Positions 8,663-20,289 of a DNA stretch of 64,000 nucleotides are shown here, one piece after another. The position numbers and the translations under genes were made by a program. The stretch is taken from contig NZ_BFAV01000130.1 of NCBI RefSeq assembly GCF_002933875.1, positions 55,082 to 119,081 of the forward strand. Reading direction: 5' to 3'. Within the stretch, counting starts at the first letter, position 1. Each line of letters starts with the position of its first letter. The stretch comes from Desulfocucumis palustris. Lineage in GTDB: Bacteria; Bacillota; Desulfotomaculia; Desulfotomaculales; Desulfocucumaceae. The notes beneath the pieces were generated by a model that searched no databases, was not told the origin of the DNA, and worked only from the letters and a program-made list of their open reading frames with translations.

Positions 8663-9085
8663 TCACCTGCCCGCTCCCCCGGAATCCAGATATCCCTGCA
8701 AAATTATGGCGGCGGCCACCTTGTCTATAACTTTTTTACGTTTCGCCCTGCTGGTGTCCGCCTCCAGCAAAATCCTTTCCGCGGCCACGGTGCTTAACCG
8801 CTCATCCCAGAGCTCCACCGGCAGGGACAGGAGTTTTTCCACCTCCAGGGCAAATGCCTTTGACTTTTCTCCCCTTTCTCCCAGCGTCCCGTTCATATTC
8901 CGGGGCAGTCCCAGCACCACTTTTTCCACCCCGTAAGTCCCAGCCAGTTCCTTCAGCCTGTCCATTTCCCTAGCCTTATTGCCATCCCTGCGTATCACTT
9001 CAACCCCCTGGGCGGTCCAGCCCAGGGGATCGCTCACCGCAACCCCTATCGTTTTGTCTCCCAGATCAAGGCCCATTACCCGCAC
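8663..9085 (-). CDS. ruvX: Putative Holliday junction resolvase / pre-16S rRNA nuclease YqgF
   Basis: A 140-residue YqgF/RuvX protein with an RNase H-like fold. The N-terminal [16 protein letters not shown] carries the first catalytic Asp, [12 protein letters not shown] is the second conserved block, and WDERLST with a late Asp ([13 protein letters not shown]) completes the acidic site. Homologues process the 5' end of 16S rRNA in E. coli and have been proposed to act in recombination. The GTG start is preceded by AAGGTG. It sits between DUF1292 and the ireB/alaS region as in many Firmicutes. Confidence 0.95.
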   Translation of the reverse strand: MRVMGLDLGDKTIGVAVSDPLGWTAQGVEVIRRDGNKAREMDRLKELAGTYGVEKVVLGLPRNMNGTLGERGEKSKAFALEVEKLLSLPVELWDERLSTVAAERILLEADTSRAKRKKVIDKVAAAIILQGYLDSGGAGR

Positions 9086-9175
9086 ATTTTATCACACCTT
9101 CCAGTGTTGCCAAAATTCCCTGCCAACTAACCTCACCGGATGCCTTTATTTTGCAATTTGTTTAAATTTCTCAAT

Positions 9176-10123
9176 TTATATAATTTTTATGCAAAATTCA
9201 GGGCATACGCTGCCGCAATAACCGCACAGCCGGCAAAGCTCCGGGTTCACCCTTGCCCTGTCCCCGTCCAGAAACAGGGCGCCGGACCCGCAACGTTCCA
9301 CGCATTGTCCGCAGCCACGGCACCAGTCCTCTATGTGCAGGCGGCGGCTCTGGACATTCACCAGCCTCTGCACCCGGCTGTCCGGAGTCAGACCGTTGAA
9401 CACCGCCACGTTATAGTCCACTTCGGCCGCGGTTCTCATCCCCACAGCCACCGCTGCCAGCCCGGGAAGCGAAAGGACAAAATCAAAAGCCTGCCGGGTA
9501 TCGCTGATCAGGTTGCCTCCTCCCAGGGCCTTCATGCCGTAAATACCCTTTCCCGCCCTGCCGGCTTCGGCGATGGCCGCGGCCATGTCCTCCACCGTGC
9601 CGTCCTGAATTCCTATGCCTGTAATATTCACCAGGGGATGAATAACGTCAAACTCCGGAACCGCCGCCGCCGCCCTGACGCCCCGCACCGAGTGGGTGGA
9701 GATGCCCAGGGCCCTTACAACACCCTTCTCCTTTGCCTCCAGCAGACGCTCCACGGCCTCCCAGTGGCCCCGGATGGTAAGTTCCGATTCCTGCTCGTGC
9801 AGCAAGAAAATGTCTATATAATCCCTGCCCAGGGCCTTTAACGCGGTGCTCAGGCTTTTTTCCATACCCTCCCTGGTATAGGCGTAGCATTTGGTGGTAA
9901 TTACCGTTTCACCGGAGCGGCCCCGTATGGCCTCCCTGATGTGGGGGTAGGTTTGGTATAATTCCGCGGTATCGATGAAATTCACGCCGGCGTCCAGGGC
10001 CCGGCGAATAATCCCGGCCCCCTCTTTGACCGGCAGGTTGGATTGCAACGGCCCTATGGTAAGCGCCCCGAAACACAGGCGTGAAACTTTAATGCCGGTT
10101 TTCCCCAGATAGTTGTACTGCAA
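9176..10123 (-). CDS. Aldo/keto reductase with C-terminal ferredoxin domain
   Basis: About 315 residues. The N-terminal TIM-barrel AKR domain (about 1-255) has FIDTAELYQTY with the catalytic Asp/Tyr, a TTKC block and the HEQESE region. The last 60 residues hold two [4Fe-4S] motifs, CRGCGQCVERC and CRLCGYCGSVCP. This Fe-S AKR architecture is common in anaerobes and suggests electron exchange with ferredoxin in addition to, or instead of, NADPH; the substrate is unknown. A TTG at 10121-10123 is taken as the start because AAAAGGGAG lies seven bases upstream; the longer frame to 10162 has no ribosome site. Confidence 0.85.
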   Translation of the reverse strand: MQYNYLGKTGIKVSRLCFGALTIGPLQSNLPVKEGAGIIRRALDAGVNFIDTAELYQTYPHIREAIRGRSGETVITTKCYAYTREGMEKSLSTALKALGRDYIDIFLLHEQESELTIRGHWEAVERLLEAKEKGVVRALGISTHSVRGVRAAAAVPEFDVIHPLVNITGIGIQDGTVEDMAAAIAEAGRAGKGIYGMKALGGGNLISDTRQAFDFVLSLPGLAAVAVGMRTAAEVDYNVAVFNGLTPDSRVQRLVNVQSRRLHIEDWCRGCGQCVERCGSGALFLDGDRARVNPELCRLCGYCGSVCPEFCIKII

Positions 10124-10172
10124 GACCAATCTCCCTTTTACATTCAAAATAAAACCCTGCATTTACGCAGGG

Positions 10173-10430
10173 TTACTTTTCCAGATAGTTTTTCACCAAC
10201 TCCTCCAGCAGTTCGTCCCTTTCCAGCCGCCGGATTAGGCTCCGGGCATTGCCGTGGCTGGTGATATAAGCAGGGTCTCCTGACAGCAGGTAGCCTACAA
10301 TCTGATTGATGGGGTTATATCCCTTTTGCTTCAGGGCGGAATACACCGTAAGCAGTATTTCCCTGGCCTGATTTACTTCTTCCGCCTGTACTTTAAACAT
10401 TACTGTTTCTTCAAAAGGTTCCTTTAGCAC
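10173..10430 (-). CDS. ireB: IreB family regulatory phosphoprotein
   Basis: An 85-residue UPF0297/YrzL protein with the conserved core [20 protein letters not shown] and a TSHGNAR segment. In Enterococcus the homologue IreB is a substrate of the IreK Ser/Thr kinase and controls cephalosporin tolerance. Here the N-terminal residues around EPFEETVMF include a possible phosphorylatable Thr. The GTG start follows a run of six G. It lies downstream of alaS, the conserved Firmicute order. Confidence 0.92.
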   Translation of the reverse strand: MLKEPFEETVMFKVQAEEVNQAREILLTVYSALKQKGYNPINQIVGYLLSGDPAYITSHGNARSLIRRLERDELLEELVKNYLEK

Positions 10431-10611
10431 GGTTTACCCCCCCTTAGGAAAAATATAACCTCATTTGATAATTATAATTCGTTGCTATTTTGTCTTTTCC
10501 TCCACTGCTATAATAACCCAGGAAAAATAAGTTATCAACCATTTCCAACTCCGCCGCTGATTTTTGTGATTAAATATTATTATACCTGACAAATGAAAAA
10601 GCCGGAAGTAA

Positions 10612-10637
10612 AATAAAAAGCGGGGGTAACCCGCTTT
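10612..10637 (-). terminator. Rho-independent terminator after alaS
   Basis: On the minus strand AAAAGCGGG-TTACC-CCCGCTTTTT forms a compact hairpin ending in a T-rich run, starting 9 bases past the alaS stop. It separates alaS from ireB, which must then have its own promoter in 10431-10611. Confidence 0.75.
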
Positions 10638-10645
10638 TATTCCAG

Positions 10646-13291
<2,646 letters not shown>

Positions 13292-13402
13292 GCAAATCAC
13301 TCCACTTTCTTTCCTCATCCTGCCATCTTTGATTTTTTGCTGTATAATTATACATACTCCGCCAGCGAAGTGTCAAGAATCCGTTTGGCCCGGTGGATTT
13401 CA

Positions 13403-14440
13403 TCAAGCACCGGCCAATTTGCGCCAGGCGAAGGTCAGAAAAATCTTCAACACCGCCGCGGTGGGCACCGCCAGAAGCATCCCGGTGAGACCGTACAGCC
13501 TTCCCCCGGCGAACAGGATAACAATCACGGCCAGAGGGTGCAGCCCCATCCTGTCCCCCAGCAACTTGGGAGAAATAACGCTGCCCTCCAGCTGCTGGAT
13601 GATAAAAAAGGCGAAGGCCACCTTTACGGCCAGCCAATTGGAACTTAAGAGCGCCAGGGCCACCGCCGGCACAGCCCCGATAACCGGCCCGAAATATGGT
13701 ATGAGTTCCGTAAGACCGGCGAAAATACCCAGGGTCAGGGCAAACTCCAGCCCCAGGGCGGCCAGGGTTAACCCCACCAGCACCCCTATCACCAGGCAAA
13801 CCAGCAAATAACTCTGGATATAACTCTTCAGCACCCGGTTGACATCGCTGAGCAACTCCAGAACGTCCATACGCCAGCGTACCGGAATTATCCTGGTAAA
13901 TTCCGATTTAAAGTGCCCCAGATCCTTTAAAATATAAAAAGCCAGCACCGGGGCCAGAAAAATGCTGACAACATGTCCCGCCAGGCCAATCATCCCGGCG
14001 GCGGCATCTTCGGCCAGAGACAGTATCTCTTCCTCCGCCTTTTTAATCTGGCCGTCGATTATGTCTTTCATTTCCCTGGGCAGGCCGGCCCTGGTATACC
14101 TGGCCTGGATATCTTCGCTTATTTCCTGGACCTGCCGGGTATAAACCGGCACCGTGCTGGCAAGGGTGTTCAGCTGCCCCACCAGCCTGGGCATTCCGTA
14201 GAGGCCCACGGATGCACCAAGAATGATCATTGCCAGGTAAACCAGCAATATTGCCGTTACCCTCCCGGTCCCCCTTTTTTCCACGGCGTTCACAATGGGG
14301 CTGAGCAGATATACCAGCACCCCGGCCAGAATAAACGCCGGCAGCACGCTTCGGATAACATACAAAAATAAAAGGAACAAGACAATTAATAATCCATAAA
14401 ACAATCTCCGGTGATATAACCTTTCACTCCACCAGGCCAC
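13403..14440 (-). CDS. AI-2E family transporter (PerM-like permease)
   Basis: About 345 residues with the family topology: a paired N-terminal hydrophobic region, a soluble segment (about residues 100-170), then a cluster of C-terminal membrane helices including the signature LTELIPYFGPVIGAVPA. Members export varied small molecules or ions; the autoinducer-2 role of TqsA cannot be assumed. The frame is open to 14515, but that GTG lies inside a terminator hairpin. The GTG at 14438-14440, with GGGAGGG about eight bases upstream, is the likely start. It lies upstream of alaS, as in other Desulfotomaculum-like genomes. Confidence 0.85.
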   Translation of the reverse strand: MAWWSERLYHRRLFYGLLIVLFLLFLYVIRSVLPAFILAGVLVYLLSPIVNAVEKRGTGRVTAILLVYLAMIILGASVGLYGMPRLVGQLNTLASTVPVYTRQVQEISEDIQARYTRAGLPREMKDIIDGQIKKAEEEILSLAEDAAAGMIGLAGHVVSIFLAPVLAFYILKDLGHFKSEFTRIIPVRWRMDVLELLSDVNRVLKSYIQSYLLVCLVIGVLVGLTLAALGLEFALTLGIFAGLTELIPYFGPVIGAVPAVALALLSSNWLAVKVAFAFFIIQQLEGSVISPKLLGDRMGLHPLAVIVILFAGGRLYGLTGMLLAVPTAAVLKIFLTFAWRKLAGA

Positions 14441-14483
14441 TTGGACGCCCTCCCGGAAGCATTGCAACAACGCGTGTCTATTT

Positions 14484-14511
14484 AAAGAAAAAGTGAGGAC
14501 AATATCCTCAC
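14484..14511 (-). terminator. Rho-independent terminator after the small YtxH-like gene
   Basis: On the minus strand GTGAGGA-TATTG-TCCTCAC is followed by TTTTTCTTT. It starts at the stop codon of the 61-aa gene and overlaps the false GTG start of the downstream permease frame. Confidence 0.8.
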
Positions 14512-14697
14512 TCACTTAACCCTTAATCTTCTGGTTAAACCCTTTACCATATGCTGCGCTTTTTTCTGAATTTGCTCGGGGTCCGCCATGTTTTTAAAAC
14601 CCTTTATTTCCATCTTGCGTTGGGGTTTCATGAACAGTCCGGCAAAGGCTCCCATCACTGCGCCGGTGATGACACCCCTGAAAAATCCCCTTTTCAT
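14512..14697 (-). CDS. Small YtxH-like membrane protein
   Basis: A 61-residue basic protein. The N-terminal half, GVITGAVMGAFAGLFMKP, is a Gly/Ala-rich hydrophobic segment like that of YtxH-domain proteins, followed by a charged helical tail. It has a good ribosome site (GGGAGGG) before its ATG and a terminator at its end. It probably forms a two-gene unit with the zinc-ribbon ORF 18 bases upstream. Function unknown. Confidence 0.7.
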   Translation of the reverse strand: MKRGFFRGVITGAVMGAFAGLFMKPQRKMEIKGFKNMADPEQIQKKAQHMVKGLTRRLRVK

Positions 14698-14715
14698 CGA
14701 TTTCCCTCCCGGAAG

Positions 14716-14889
14716 TCACATCAGGAATTCATTGTGCGGATCGAAGGCCACCAGGCTGCCGTCCTCGGCAACCTCGTAAATCTGAACGCCCTCTTTATTC
14801 AGCCTGTACTCAACGCAACAATCCCAGCAGTAATATTGCTCCACTCCTACTTTGCCGGTGGCCTTGCCGCCACAAATAGGGCATTGCAA
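14716..14889 (-). CDS. Small zinc-ribbon protein
   Basis: About 57 residues beginning LQCPICGGKATGK, with a second pair CWDCC about 20 residues on, so four cysteines suited to one zinc ion. The remainder (EVAEDGSLVAFDPHNEFLM) is not recognised. A TTG at 14887-14889 is taken as the start because GGGAGG lies nine bases upstream; the frame is open to 14940 without a ribosome site. It is co-oriented with the YtxH-like gene. Function unknown. Confidence 0.65.
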   Translation of the reverse strand: MQCPICGGKATGKVGVEQYYCWDCCVEYRLNKEGVQIYEVAEDGSLVAFDPHNEFLM

Positions 14890-14951
14890 TTTGCCTCGCC
14901 TCCCAAACCATTCGTAATGGGTATTATACCCGCTTATCAAATAAAAAATGC

Positions 14952-15021
14952 AAGGGGTCAGGCTATTAACTTATTAACTTATTCCACGGAATAAGTTAAT
15001 AAGTTAATAGCCTGACCCCTT
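14952..15021. repeat. 70-bp perfect palindrome with GGGGTCAGGC ends
   Basis: The arms AAGGGGTCAGGCTATTAAC...ATTCC and the exact complement meet at a two-base centre (AC), giving a 34-bp perfect stem. The outer bases match the element at 5560-5619. It overlaps the stop codon of mnmA and may double as a transcription barrier between mnmA and the zinc-ribbon gene. Confidence 0.85.
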
Positions 15022-16102
15022 ATATTATGGTGCCTCCACCCACCAGCAGGTCGCCCCGGTAGTATACCACCGCCTGGCCGGGGGTGATGGCCCGCTGGGG
15101 ATTTTCAAAGGATACCCTTACCCTGCCTCCGGGCAGGGGGGAAATAACCGCCGGGGACGGGCTTCCGTTGTAGCGTATCTGGGCCTCCACCGGTTCCGTC
15201 CCGGATAATTCCTCAAAAAGTATATAATTATTGTCCACCGCCTCCAGGGCCGATGCGTACAGATCGTCATTGGAGCCCAGCACCACGTCGTTGGTGTCCC
15301 TGTCCATATCCACCACGTACATGCGCCGGCCGAAACCGGACCCAAGCCCCCTGCGCTGGCCTATGGTGTAAAAGGGTATTCCCCGGTGCCTGCCGATGAC
15401 ATTTCCCCGCATATCCACGAAATTGCCGGGTTTTATGCGATCCCCGGCCCTTTCCTGGAGAAAGCGGGTGTAATCGTCATCGGGAACAAAACATATTTCC
15501 TGGCTTTCAGGCTTGTCCGCCACGGCCAGACCCCGCTCCGCCGCCATGCCGCGCACCTGCTCCTTGGTATAATCCCCCAGGGGCATCAACGTTCTGGCTA
15601 TCTGCTCCTGGGTCAGGTTGTAGAGCACGTAGGTCTGGTCCTTCCTGCTGTCCACGGCCTTGCGCACCAGGTGCCTTTCCCTGGCCGGGTCCCAAAAAAG
15701 TCTGGCATAGTGCCCCGTGGCCACATAGTCCGCCCCCAGGGCCAGGGCCTTTTGCAGCAGGGTTTCAAATTTAACGTACCGGTTACAGGCTATACAGGGG
15801 TTCGGAGTTCTGCCGGCAATGTATTCCTCGATAAAGTAGTTTACCACCTTTTCCTGGAAGGCGCCCCTGAAGTTCATCACATAATAGGGTATGTTCAGCC
15901 TGTTGGCCACCCTCCGGGCATCCTCCACCGCCGCCAGGGAGCAGCAGCCCACATGCTCGCCCTCAACCTCGGTGATGCCGGGGTCCCATATCTGCATGGT
16001 CACCCCTACGACCTCGTAACCTTTCTCAAGCAAAATGGCGGCGGTGACCGAACTGTCCACCCCGCCGCTCATGGCTACAACAACTTTCTTACCGTTGCCC
16101 AA
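15020..16102 (-). CDS. mnmA: tRNA-specific 2-thiouridylase MnmA
   Basis: A 360-residue enzyme that thiolates U34 of tRNA-Lys, -Glu and -Gln using persulfide sulfur. The PP-loop VVAMSGGVDSS lies near the start, NPCIACNRYVKF carries the first catalytic Cys, GHYARL follows, and SQEICFV carries the second. The C-terminal barrel (GQRRGLGSG onward) is complete. The TTG start follows AAAGGTGAG. Its position downstream of iscU and iscS fits sulfur delivery from the cysteine desulfurase. Confidence 0.96.
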   Translation of the reverse strand: MGNGKKVVVAMSGGVDSSVTAAILLEKGYEVVGVTMQIWDPGITEVEGEHVGCCSLAAVEDARRVANRLNIPYYVMNFRGAFQEKVVNYFIEEYIAGRTPNPCIACNRYVKFETLLQKALALGADYVATGHYARLFWDPARERHLVRKAVDSRKDQTYVLYNLTQEQIARTLMPLGDYTKEQVRGMAAERGLAVADKPESQEICFVPDDDYTRFLQERAGDRIKPGNFVDMRGNVIGRHRGIPFYTIGQRRGLGSGFGRRMYVVDMDRDTNDVVLGSNDDLYASALEAVDNNYILFEELSGTEPVEAQIRYNGSPSPAVISPLPGGRVRVSFENPQRAITPGQAVVYYRGDLLVGGGTII

Positions 16103-16178
16103 TGGCTCTCACCTTTTTATCCGAAATAGAAAGGTACTATTCAGGTATCCAAAAATTCAGGAGTCGAAATTTCAAGAC

Positions 16179-16378
16179 CATATAAGTAAGCCCTGGGTTC
16201 GGAAGAGGTTATCCCCCTTCCGAACCTACGTTGGGGACATTCCTTCTACCCTAAAGGTATGCTCCAAATGAAGGTGTGTCCCCTGACCTTTAAAGAGAAG
16301 TATGTCCCCTTTCCTTAATTGCCTGTTTATCCCCGGCCTTCAAGGACGGGGTCTTATAGGCTGTTGGCGGGATAAAAC
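16179..16378. repeat. Dispersed ~200-bp intergenic element, copy A
   Basis: This copy and the one at 20290-20475 share the left end (CATATAAGTrAGCCyTGGGTyCG) and the right end (CCTTCAAGGACGGGGTCTTA, then AGGCTGTT...GGGATAAAA). Their interiors are less conserved and contain GGGGACATTCC- and GGTGTGTCCCC-type half sites of the short repeat family. It fills nearly all of the 316 bases between mnmA and iscU. It has no ORF of its own, so it is a non-autonomous mobile element or a structured RNA. Confidence 0.7.
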
Positions 16379-16418
16379 CGTTCTCTCCTGCCGGCTCCTG
16401 ATTCCTGACCTGAAAACT

Positions 16419-16793
16419 TTATTTCTTTTCCTGCTTGTCCATATAGTCCTGTATGGCGGCCTGCAGGGCATCCGCGGCCAGGTTGGAGCAGTGCATCTTT
16501 TTGGGGGGAAGCCCGCCCAGGGCCTCGGCCACCATTTTGTTGCTTATTTTCAGAGCCTCGTCCAGGCTTTTCCCCTTGACCATCTCGGTAACCATGCTGC
16601 TGGTGGCAATGGCCGCGCCGCAGCCGAAGGTTTTAAATTTAACATCCTCGATTACATTATCTTTAACTTTTAAGTAAATTTTCATTATGTCGCCGCAGGT
16701 TGGATTGCCCACCTGTCCCACACCGTCTGGATTTTCAATCTCTCCTACATTCCTGGGATTCTCAAAATGATCCATTACCTTCTCTGTATACAT
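16419..16793 (-). CDS. iscU: Fe-S cluster scaffold protein (IscU/NifU N-terminal type)
   Basis: A 124-residue IscU-type scaffold on which iron and sulfide assemble into clusters. The three cluster-ligand cysteines are in GNPTCGD, KTFGCGAAIATSS and KKMHCSNLA. The ATG follows AGGAGG. It lies 61 bases downstream of iscS, as expected for an isc/nif operon. It lacks the C-terminal NFU domain of full-length NifU. Confidence 0.94.
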   Translation of the reverse strand: MYTEKVMDHFENPRNVGEIENPDGVGQVGNPTCGDIMKIYLKVKDNVIEDVKFKTFGCGAAIATSSMVTEMVKGKSLDEALKISNKMVAEALGGLPPKKMHCSNLAADALQAAIQDYMDKQEKK

Positions 16794-16853
16794 GGCCCAA
16801 ACCTCCTATAAATTATCTTTTCCAGCGGAGCCATAAATATTAATCCAGCATCG

Positions 16854-18077
16854 TTACATCTTGCAGGAACCGTGTGCCTTGCAGGCATCGCAGCTGCCGT
16901 TGATGGCGAATTCGGTTTCCTGGTCCAGGGGCGACATGGCTCTCAGCCTGTTTACAATGGGCGGCATTATCTCCAGGAAGTAATCAATGTCTTCCATGGT
17001 ATTGTCCCTGCCCAGGGTAATCCTGATGGAACCGTGGGCAATCTCGTGGGGTATGCCCATGGCCAGCAATACGTGGGAGGGCTCCAGGGAGCCGGAGGTG
17101 CAGGCCGAACCGCTGGATGCCGCCACACCCTTTAAGTCCAGGCTCAGCAGCATGGACTCGCCCTCAATAAATTCAAAGGTAAAGCTGGCGTGATTGGGCA
17201 GTCTCATGGTGGGGTGGCCGGTAAGCTTCACATAGTCGATTTTAGTGGTTACTTCATGAATTAACCGGTCCCGCAGGGCTTTCAGGTGCTCCGCTTCGCT
17301 TTGCAAATCCCGTATGGCCAGTTCGGCGGCCTTGCCCAGGCCCACTATCCCCGGCACGTTTTCCGTGCCCGCCCGGCGCAGGCGCTCCTGTGCCCCGCCG
17401 TGGAAAAGGGATTGCTTCCAGCGGGTGCCCTTTCTTATATAAAGGGCGCCAACACCCTTGGGCCCGTATATTTTATGGCCGGATATGGTTAACAAATCCA
17501 CTCCCAGTTCTTCCACGCTAAAGGGTATTTTTCCAAAGCTCTGGACCGCGTCGGTGTGCATGGTAATTCCCTTGGAGCGGGCAAGGCTTCCTATTTCCTT
17601 GATGGGCATGATGGTGCCCACTTCGTTGTTGGCATGCATTATGGTAATCAAAATGGTCTTGTCGGTGATGGCCGCGGCCACGTCGTCCACGCTGACCATG
17701 CCGTATTTATCCACGGGCAATATGGTAACGGTGAATCCCTCTTTGCCCAGGGCCTTTACCGTGTTGATCACCGCATGGTGCTCCACGGCGCTTGTAATAA
17801 TGTGGTTGCCCTTGTTTTTATTTATCATGGCCACACCGTGTATGGCCATATTGTCCGATTCGGTTCCGCCGCTGGTAAACACTATTTCGTTGGGAGTGGC
17901 GCCGATGGCCGCAGCCACTTTTTCCCTGGCGGCCTCAACTTCCTTGCGGGCCTGACGGCCGAAATAGTGCAGGCTGGTGGGATTACCGAAGTTTTCTTTA
18001 AGGAAAGCGCACATTTCATCGGCTACATCCGGGCGGACCGGGGTGGTGGCACTGTGGTCGAAATAAACTCTACGCAT
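16854..18077 (-). CDS. iscS: Cysteine desulfurase (IscS/NifS)
   Basis: About 407 residues of the PLP-dependent class V aminotransferase family; it converts cysteine to alanine and supplies persulfide sulfur. SGHKIYGPKGVGALY holds the PLP lysine and SSGSACTSGS the catalytic cysteine in its long flexible loop (group I). An added C-terminal tail, CDACKAHGSCKM, contributes three extra Cys. ATG 18075-18077 has GGAGG at the proper spacing; the ATG two codons earlier is too close. It serves iscU and mnmA downstream and is probably controlled by the Rrf2 gene upstream. Confidence 0.94.
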   Translation of the reverse strand: MRRVYFDHSATTPVRPDVADEMCAFLKENFGNPTSLHYFGRQARKEVEAAREKVAAAIGATPNEIVFTSGGTESDNMAIHGVAMINKNKGNHIITSAVEHHAVINTVKALGKEGFTVTILPVDKYGMVSVDDVAAAITDKTILITIMHANNEVGTIMPIKEIGSLARSKGITMHTDAVQSFGKIPFSVEELGVDLLTISGHKIYGPKGVGALYIRKGTRWKQSLFHGGAQERLRRAGTENVPGIVGLGKAAELAIRDLQSEAEHLKALRDRLIHEVTTKIDYVKLTGHPTMRLPNHASFTFEFIEGESMLLSLDLKGVAASSGSACTSGSLEPSHVLLAMGIPHEIAHGSIRITLGRDNTMEDIDYFLEIMPPIVNRLRAMSPLDQETEFAINGSCDACKAHGSCKM

Positions 18078-18311
18078 GTCCATAACCTCCTGTGGTATTA
18101 TTGCAGCTCAATAACAACTGATAAAAAGTTTGCCTTGCTACGAAATAACAGTCTATCTTAAAACCGGCAGATACCCTCACGAAACGCTTCCCCAAAACCC
18201 CCTCCTCTAAAAGCGGAGCAGGTTCAAATGACCGCGCTGACCCTATTTCCCCTTCTTTTCGGCGGGCTTTTCCATTTGCCGTCCACAGTGCCGGCCGCAT
18301 AAAAACTATTT

Positions 18312-18758
18312 TTACACTTCCGGCTTATCCCGGTGCGGGCGCAGTTTTTCCGAGTCCCGGCACATATCCTCAAGGCTAATGGAGTCCAGCACCTGAATAA
18401 TGCTGTCCCTGACCCTGGCCCAAACGCTTCTGGTGATGCAGTAGTCGGCATTGTCGCACTCCGCCGGCTCAAATTCACTGACACATTCCACCGGGGCTAT
18501 AGGACCTTCCATAGCCCTTATAACATCGCCCACTTTAATATCACCGGGCGCCCTGGCCAGAATGTATCCACCCTGGGCTCCCCGCACACTTTTTACCAGG
18601 CCGGCCTTTCTCAAAACCGCCGCAATCTGCTCAAGGTAATACTCGGGCAAATTCTGACGTTCAGCCACGCTCTTTAAAGGAATGGGTTCCGACCCGTAAT
18701 GCTGCGCCAGGTCAAACATGGCCTTCAGCCCGTAGTGTCCCTTGGTGGAAAGCCTCAA
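18312..18758 (-). CDS. Rrf2 family transcriptional regulator (IscR/CymR-like)
   Basis: A 148-residue winged-helix regulator starting MRLSTKGHYGLKAMFDLA, with the Rrf2 recognition helix and wing (VRGAQGGYILAR). The C-terminal half has cysteines at CVSEFEPAECDNADYC, close to the IscR cluster-binding pattern, so it may sense an [Fe-S] cluster as IscR does; CymR of Bacillus lacks these. The TTG start follows GGGGGTGGGACG. It is the first gene before iscS-iscU-mnmA and has palindromic sites in its own promoter, so autoregulation is likely. Confidence 0.9.
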   Translation of the reverse strand: MRLSTKGHYGLKAMFDLAQHYGSEPIPLKSVAERQNLPEYYLEQIAAVLRKAGLVKSVRGAQGGYILARAPGDIKVGDVIRAMEGPIAPVECVSEFEPAECDNADYCITRSVWARVRDSIIQVLDSISLEDMCRDSEKLRPHRDKPEV

Positions 18759-18775
18759 CGTCCCACCCCCTTTTA

Positions 18776-18798
18776 ATTCAGAGTATTTTACTCTGAAT
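18776..18798. promoter_or_regulatory. Perfect 23-bp palindrome, candidate Rrf2 operator 1
   Basis: ATTCAGAGTA-TTT-TACTCTGAAT is a perfect inverted repeat downstream of the predicted -10 and just before the Rrf2 ribosome site. A degenerate copy lies at 18843-18863. Position and symmetry suggest autorepression; binding by this Rrf2 protein is inference. Confidence 0.65.
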
Positions 18799-18809
18799 TA
18801 CTATGGCAT

Positions 18810-18838
18810 ATATTATCACGGCTGAACATTGAAGTCAA
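18810..18838 (-). promoter_or_regulatory. Promoter of the rrf2-iscS-iscU operon
   Basis: On the minus strand TTGACT (18833-18838) and TAATAT (18810-18815) are spaced by exactly 17 bases. The core promoter lies between the two palindromic sites. Confidence 0.7.
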
Positions 18839-18842
18839 TAAT

Positions 18843-18863
18843 CCCGAGTATTTTGGTCTGAAT
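18843..18863. promoter_or_regulatory. Candidate Rrf2 operator 2 overlapping the rarA stop
   Basis: CCGAGTATTTTGGTCTGAAT matches the 18776-18798 palindrome at most positions (GAGTATTTT..TCTGAAT). It sits immediately upstream of the -35 and touches the rarA stop codon. Confidence 0.5.
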
Positions 18864-20209
18864 TATTTTTGCCTGTTATTTGCCATGTTCTTCAGCCGTT
18901 CCAGAAGGGCCTTGATTTGTTTTTCCTCACCGTTTTCCGACGGGCTGTAAAACACTTTTCCCCTCATATTGTCCGGAAGGTACTGCTGCCGGACATAATG
19001 CCCGGGATAATCATGGGGATATTTATATTCATTTACGGTATTATTTCCAGCAATTTTCTCTAATTTAAAATAGCTGCCGTCTCTCAAATGCCTGGGCACG
19101 TCCATGGCCTGCTCGTCCCTGACCTCTTTCATGGCGGCGTCTATACCCATTACCACGGAATTGCTTTTGGGAGCCAGGGCCACGTAAAGGGCGGCCTCGG
19201 CCATGATAATCCTCCCCTCGGGCATGCCCACCCGCTCCACAGCCCGGGCCGCCGCCACGGCCACCCTAAGGGCTCCGGGGTCGGCCAGGCCCACATCCTC
19301 GGCCGCATGGATCATAATCCTGCGGCAGATAAATTCCGGATCATCCCCGGCATATATCAAACGGGCCAGCCAGTACAGCGTGGCCTGGGGATCCGATCCC
19401 CTCATGCTTTTGATAAAAGCGGAAACCACGTGGTAATGCTCGTCTTCCCGGTTATACTGCAGAACCCTGCCGCCACACGCCTCGGCCGCCAGTCCCAGGC
19501 CGATCCTCCGTACCCCGTCCTCTCCGGGAGGAGTCGTCATGACAGCCAATTCCAGGCAATTAAGGGCCGCCCTGGCGTCACCGTTGGCGATTCCGGCCAT
19601 ATACTCCGGCACCCCCGGCTCCAGGCTGACGGTATAGTTGCCCAGTCCCCTTTCCACGTCTTTCAGGGCGCGATTCAGCAACCGCACCAGCGCCTCCCGG
19701 GACAGGAGCTCCAGCCTGAACAGCCTGGAGCGGCTCAACAGGGGACGATTCACAGTAAAAAGGGGGTTTTCCGTGGTGGAGCCTATTAATACAAGCAGCC
19801 CGCTCTCCACAAAGGGCAGCAGCGCATCCTGCTGGGCTTTATTGAACCTGTGGATTTCATCAATGAACAGAACAGTGCCCTCACGGTAAAGGGACAGTCT
19901 CTCCCGGGCCTGGTCCACTACCCTGCGGATATCCGCCACTCCGGCCATCACCGCGTTGATGGTCTCAAAATGACTTTTGGTCATCCCGGCGATTATCCTG
20001 GCCAGGGTTGTTTTCCCGGTACCCGGCGGGCCGTAAAGTATCACCGAGGTAAGGGTATCACTCTCAATGGCCCTGCGCAGGGGGGTTCCGGCACCGATAA
20101 CGCCGTTTTGTTCTTCAAAGTCATCCAGGCCGGCGGGACGCATCCTTTCCGCCAGCGGAGCCCTCCGGCGCATATCATCCTTCATTGTCTGGTCGAAGAG
20201 ACTTTTCAT
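18863..20209 (-). CDS. rarA: Replication-associated recombination protein A (RarA/MgsA)
   Basis: About 448 residues of the clamp-loader-like AAA+ ATPase family acting at stalled forks. Walker [10 protein letters not shown], Walker [19 protein letters not shown] and sensor 1 STTENP are intact. The C-terminal tetramerisation part contains [10 protein letters not shown] and the late [10 protein letters not shown] motif. ATG 20207-20209 follows GGAGG; the longer frame to 20260 has no ribosome site. Its position beside the Rrf2 gene is the conserved yrvN-cymR arrangement. Confidence 0.95.
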   Translation of the reverse strand: MKSLFDQTMKDDMRRRAPLAERMRPAGLDDFEEQNGVIGAGTPLRRAIESDTLTSVILYGPPGTGKTTLARIIAGMTKSHFETINAVMAGVADIRRVVDQARERLSLYREGTVLFIDEIHRFNKAQQDALLPFVESGLLVLIGSTTENPLFTVNRPLLSRSRLFRLELLSREALVRLLNRALKDVERGLGNYTVSLEPGVPEYMAGIANGDARAALNCLELAVMTTPPGEDGVRRIGLGLAAEACGGRVLQYNREDEHYHVVSAFIKSMRGSDPQATLYWLARLIYAGDDPEFICRRIMIHAAEDVGLADPGALRVAVAAARAVERVGMPEGRIIMAEAALYVALAPKSNSVVMGIDAAMKEVRDEQAMDVPRHLRDGSYFKLEKIAGNNTVNEYKYPHDYPGHYVRQQYLPDNMRGKVFYSPSENGEEKQIKALLERLKNMANNRQK

Positions 20210-20289
20210 AATTACCACCTCCGGCCATTTGCAGAACTGTTGTTTGCCGTGCTTTAACACATTATATCCTTACGCCGCCAGGGTTACAA

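Noticed and set aside
13319..13402. T-box leader for alaS
   Set aside because: Only 110 bases separate alaS from the upstream permease gene, and no GGTGGCACCGCG-type segment is present.
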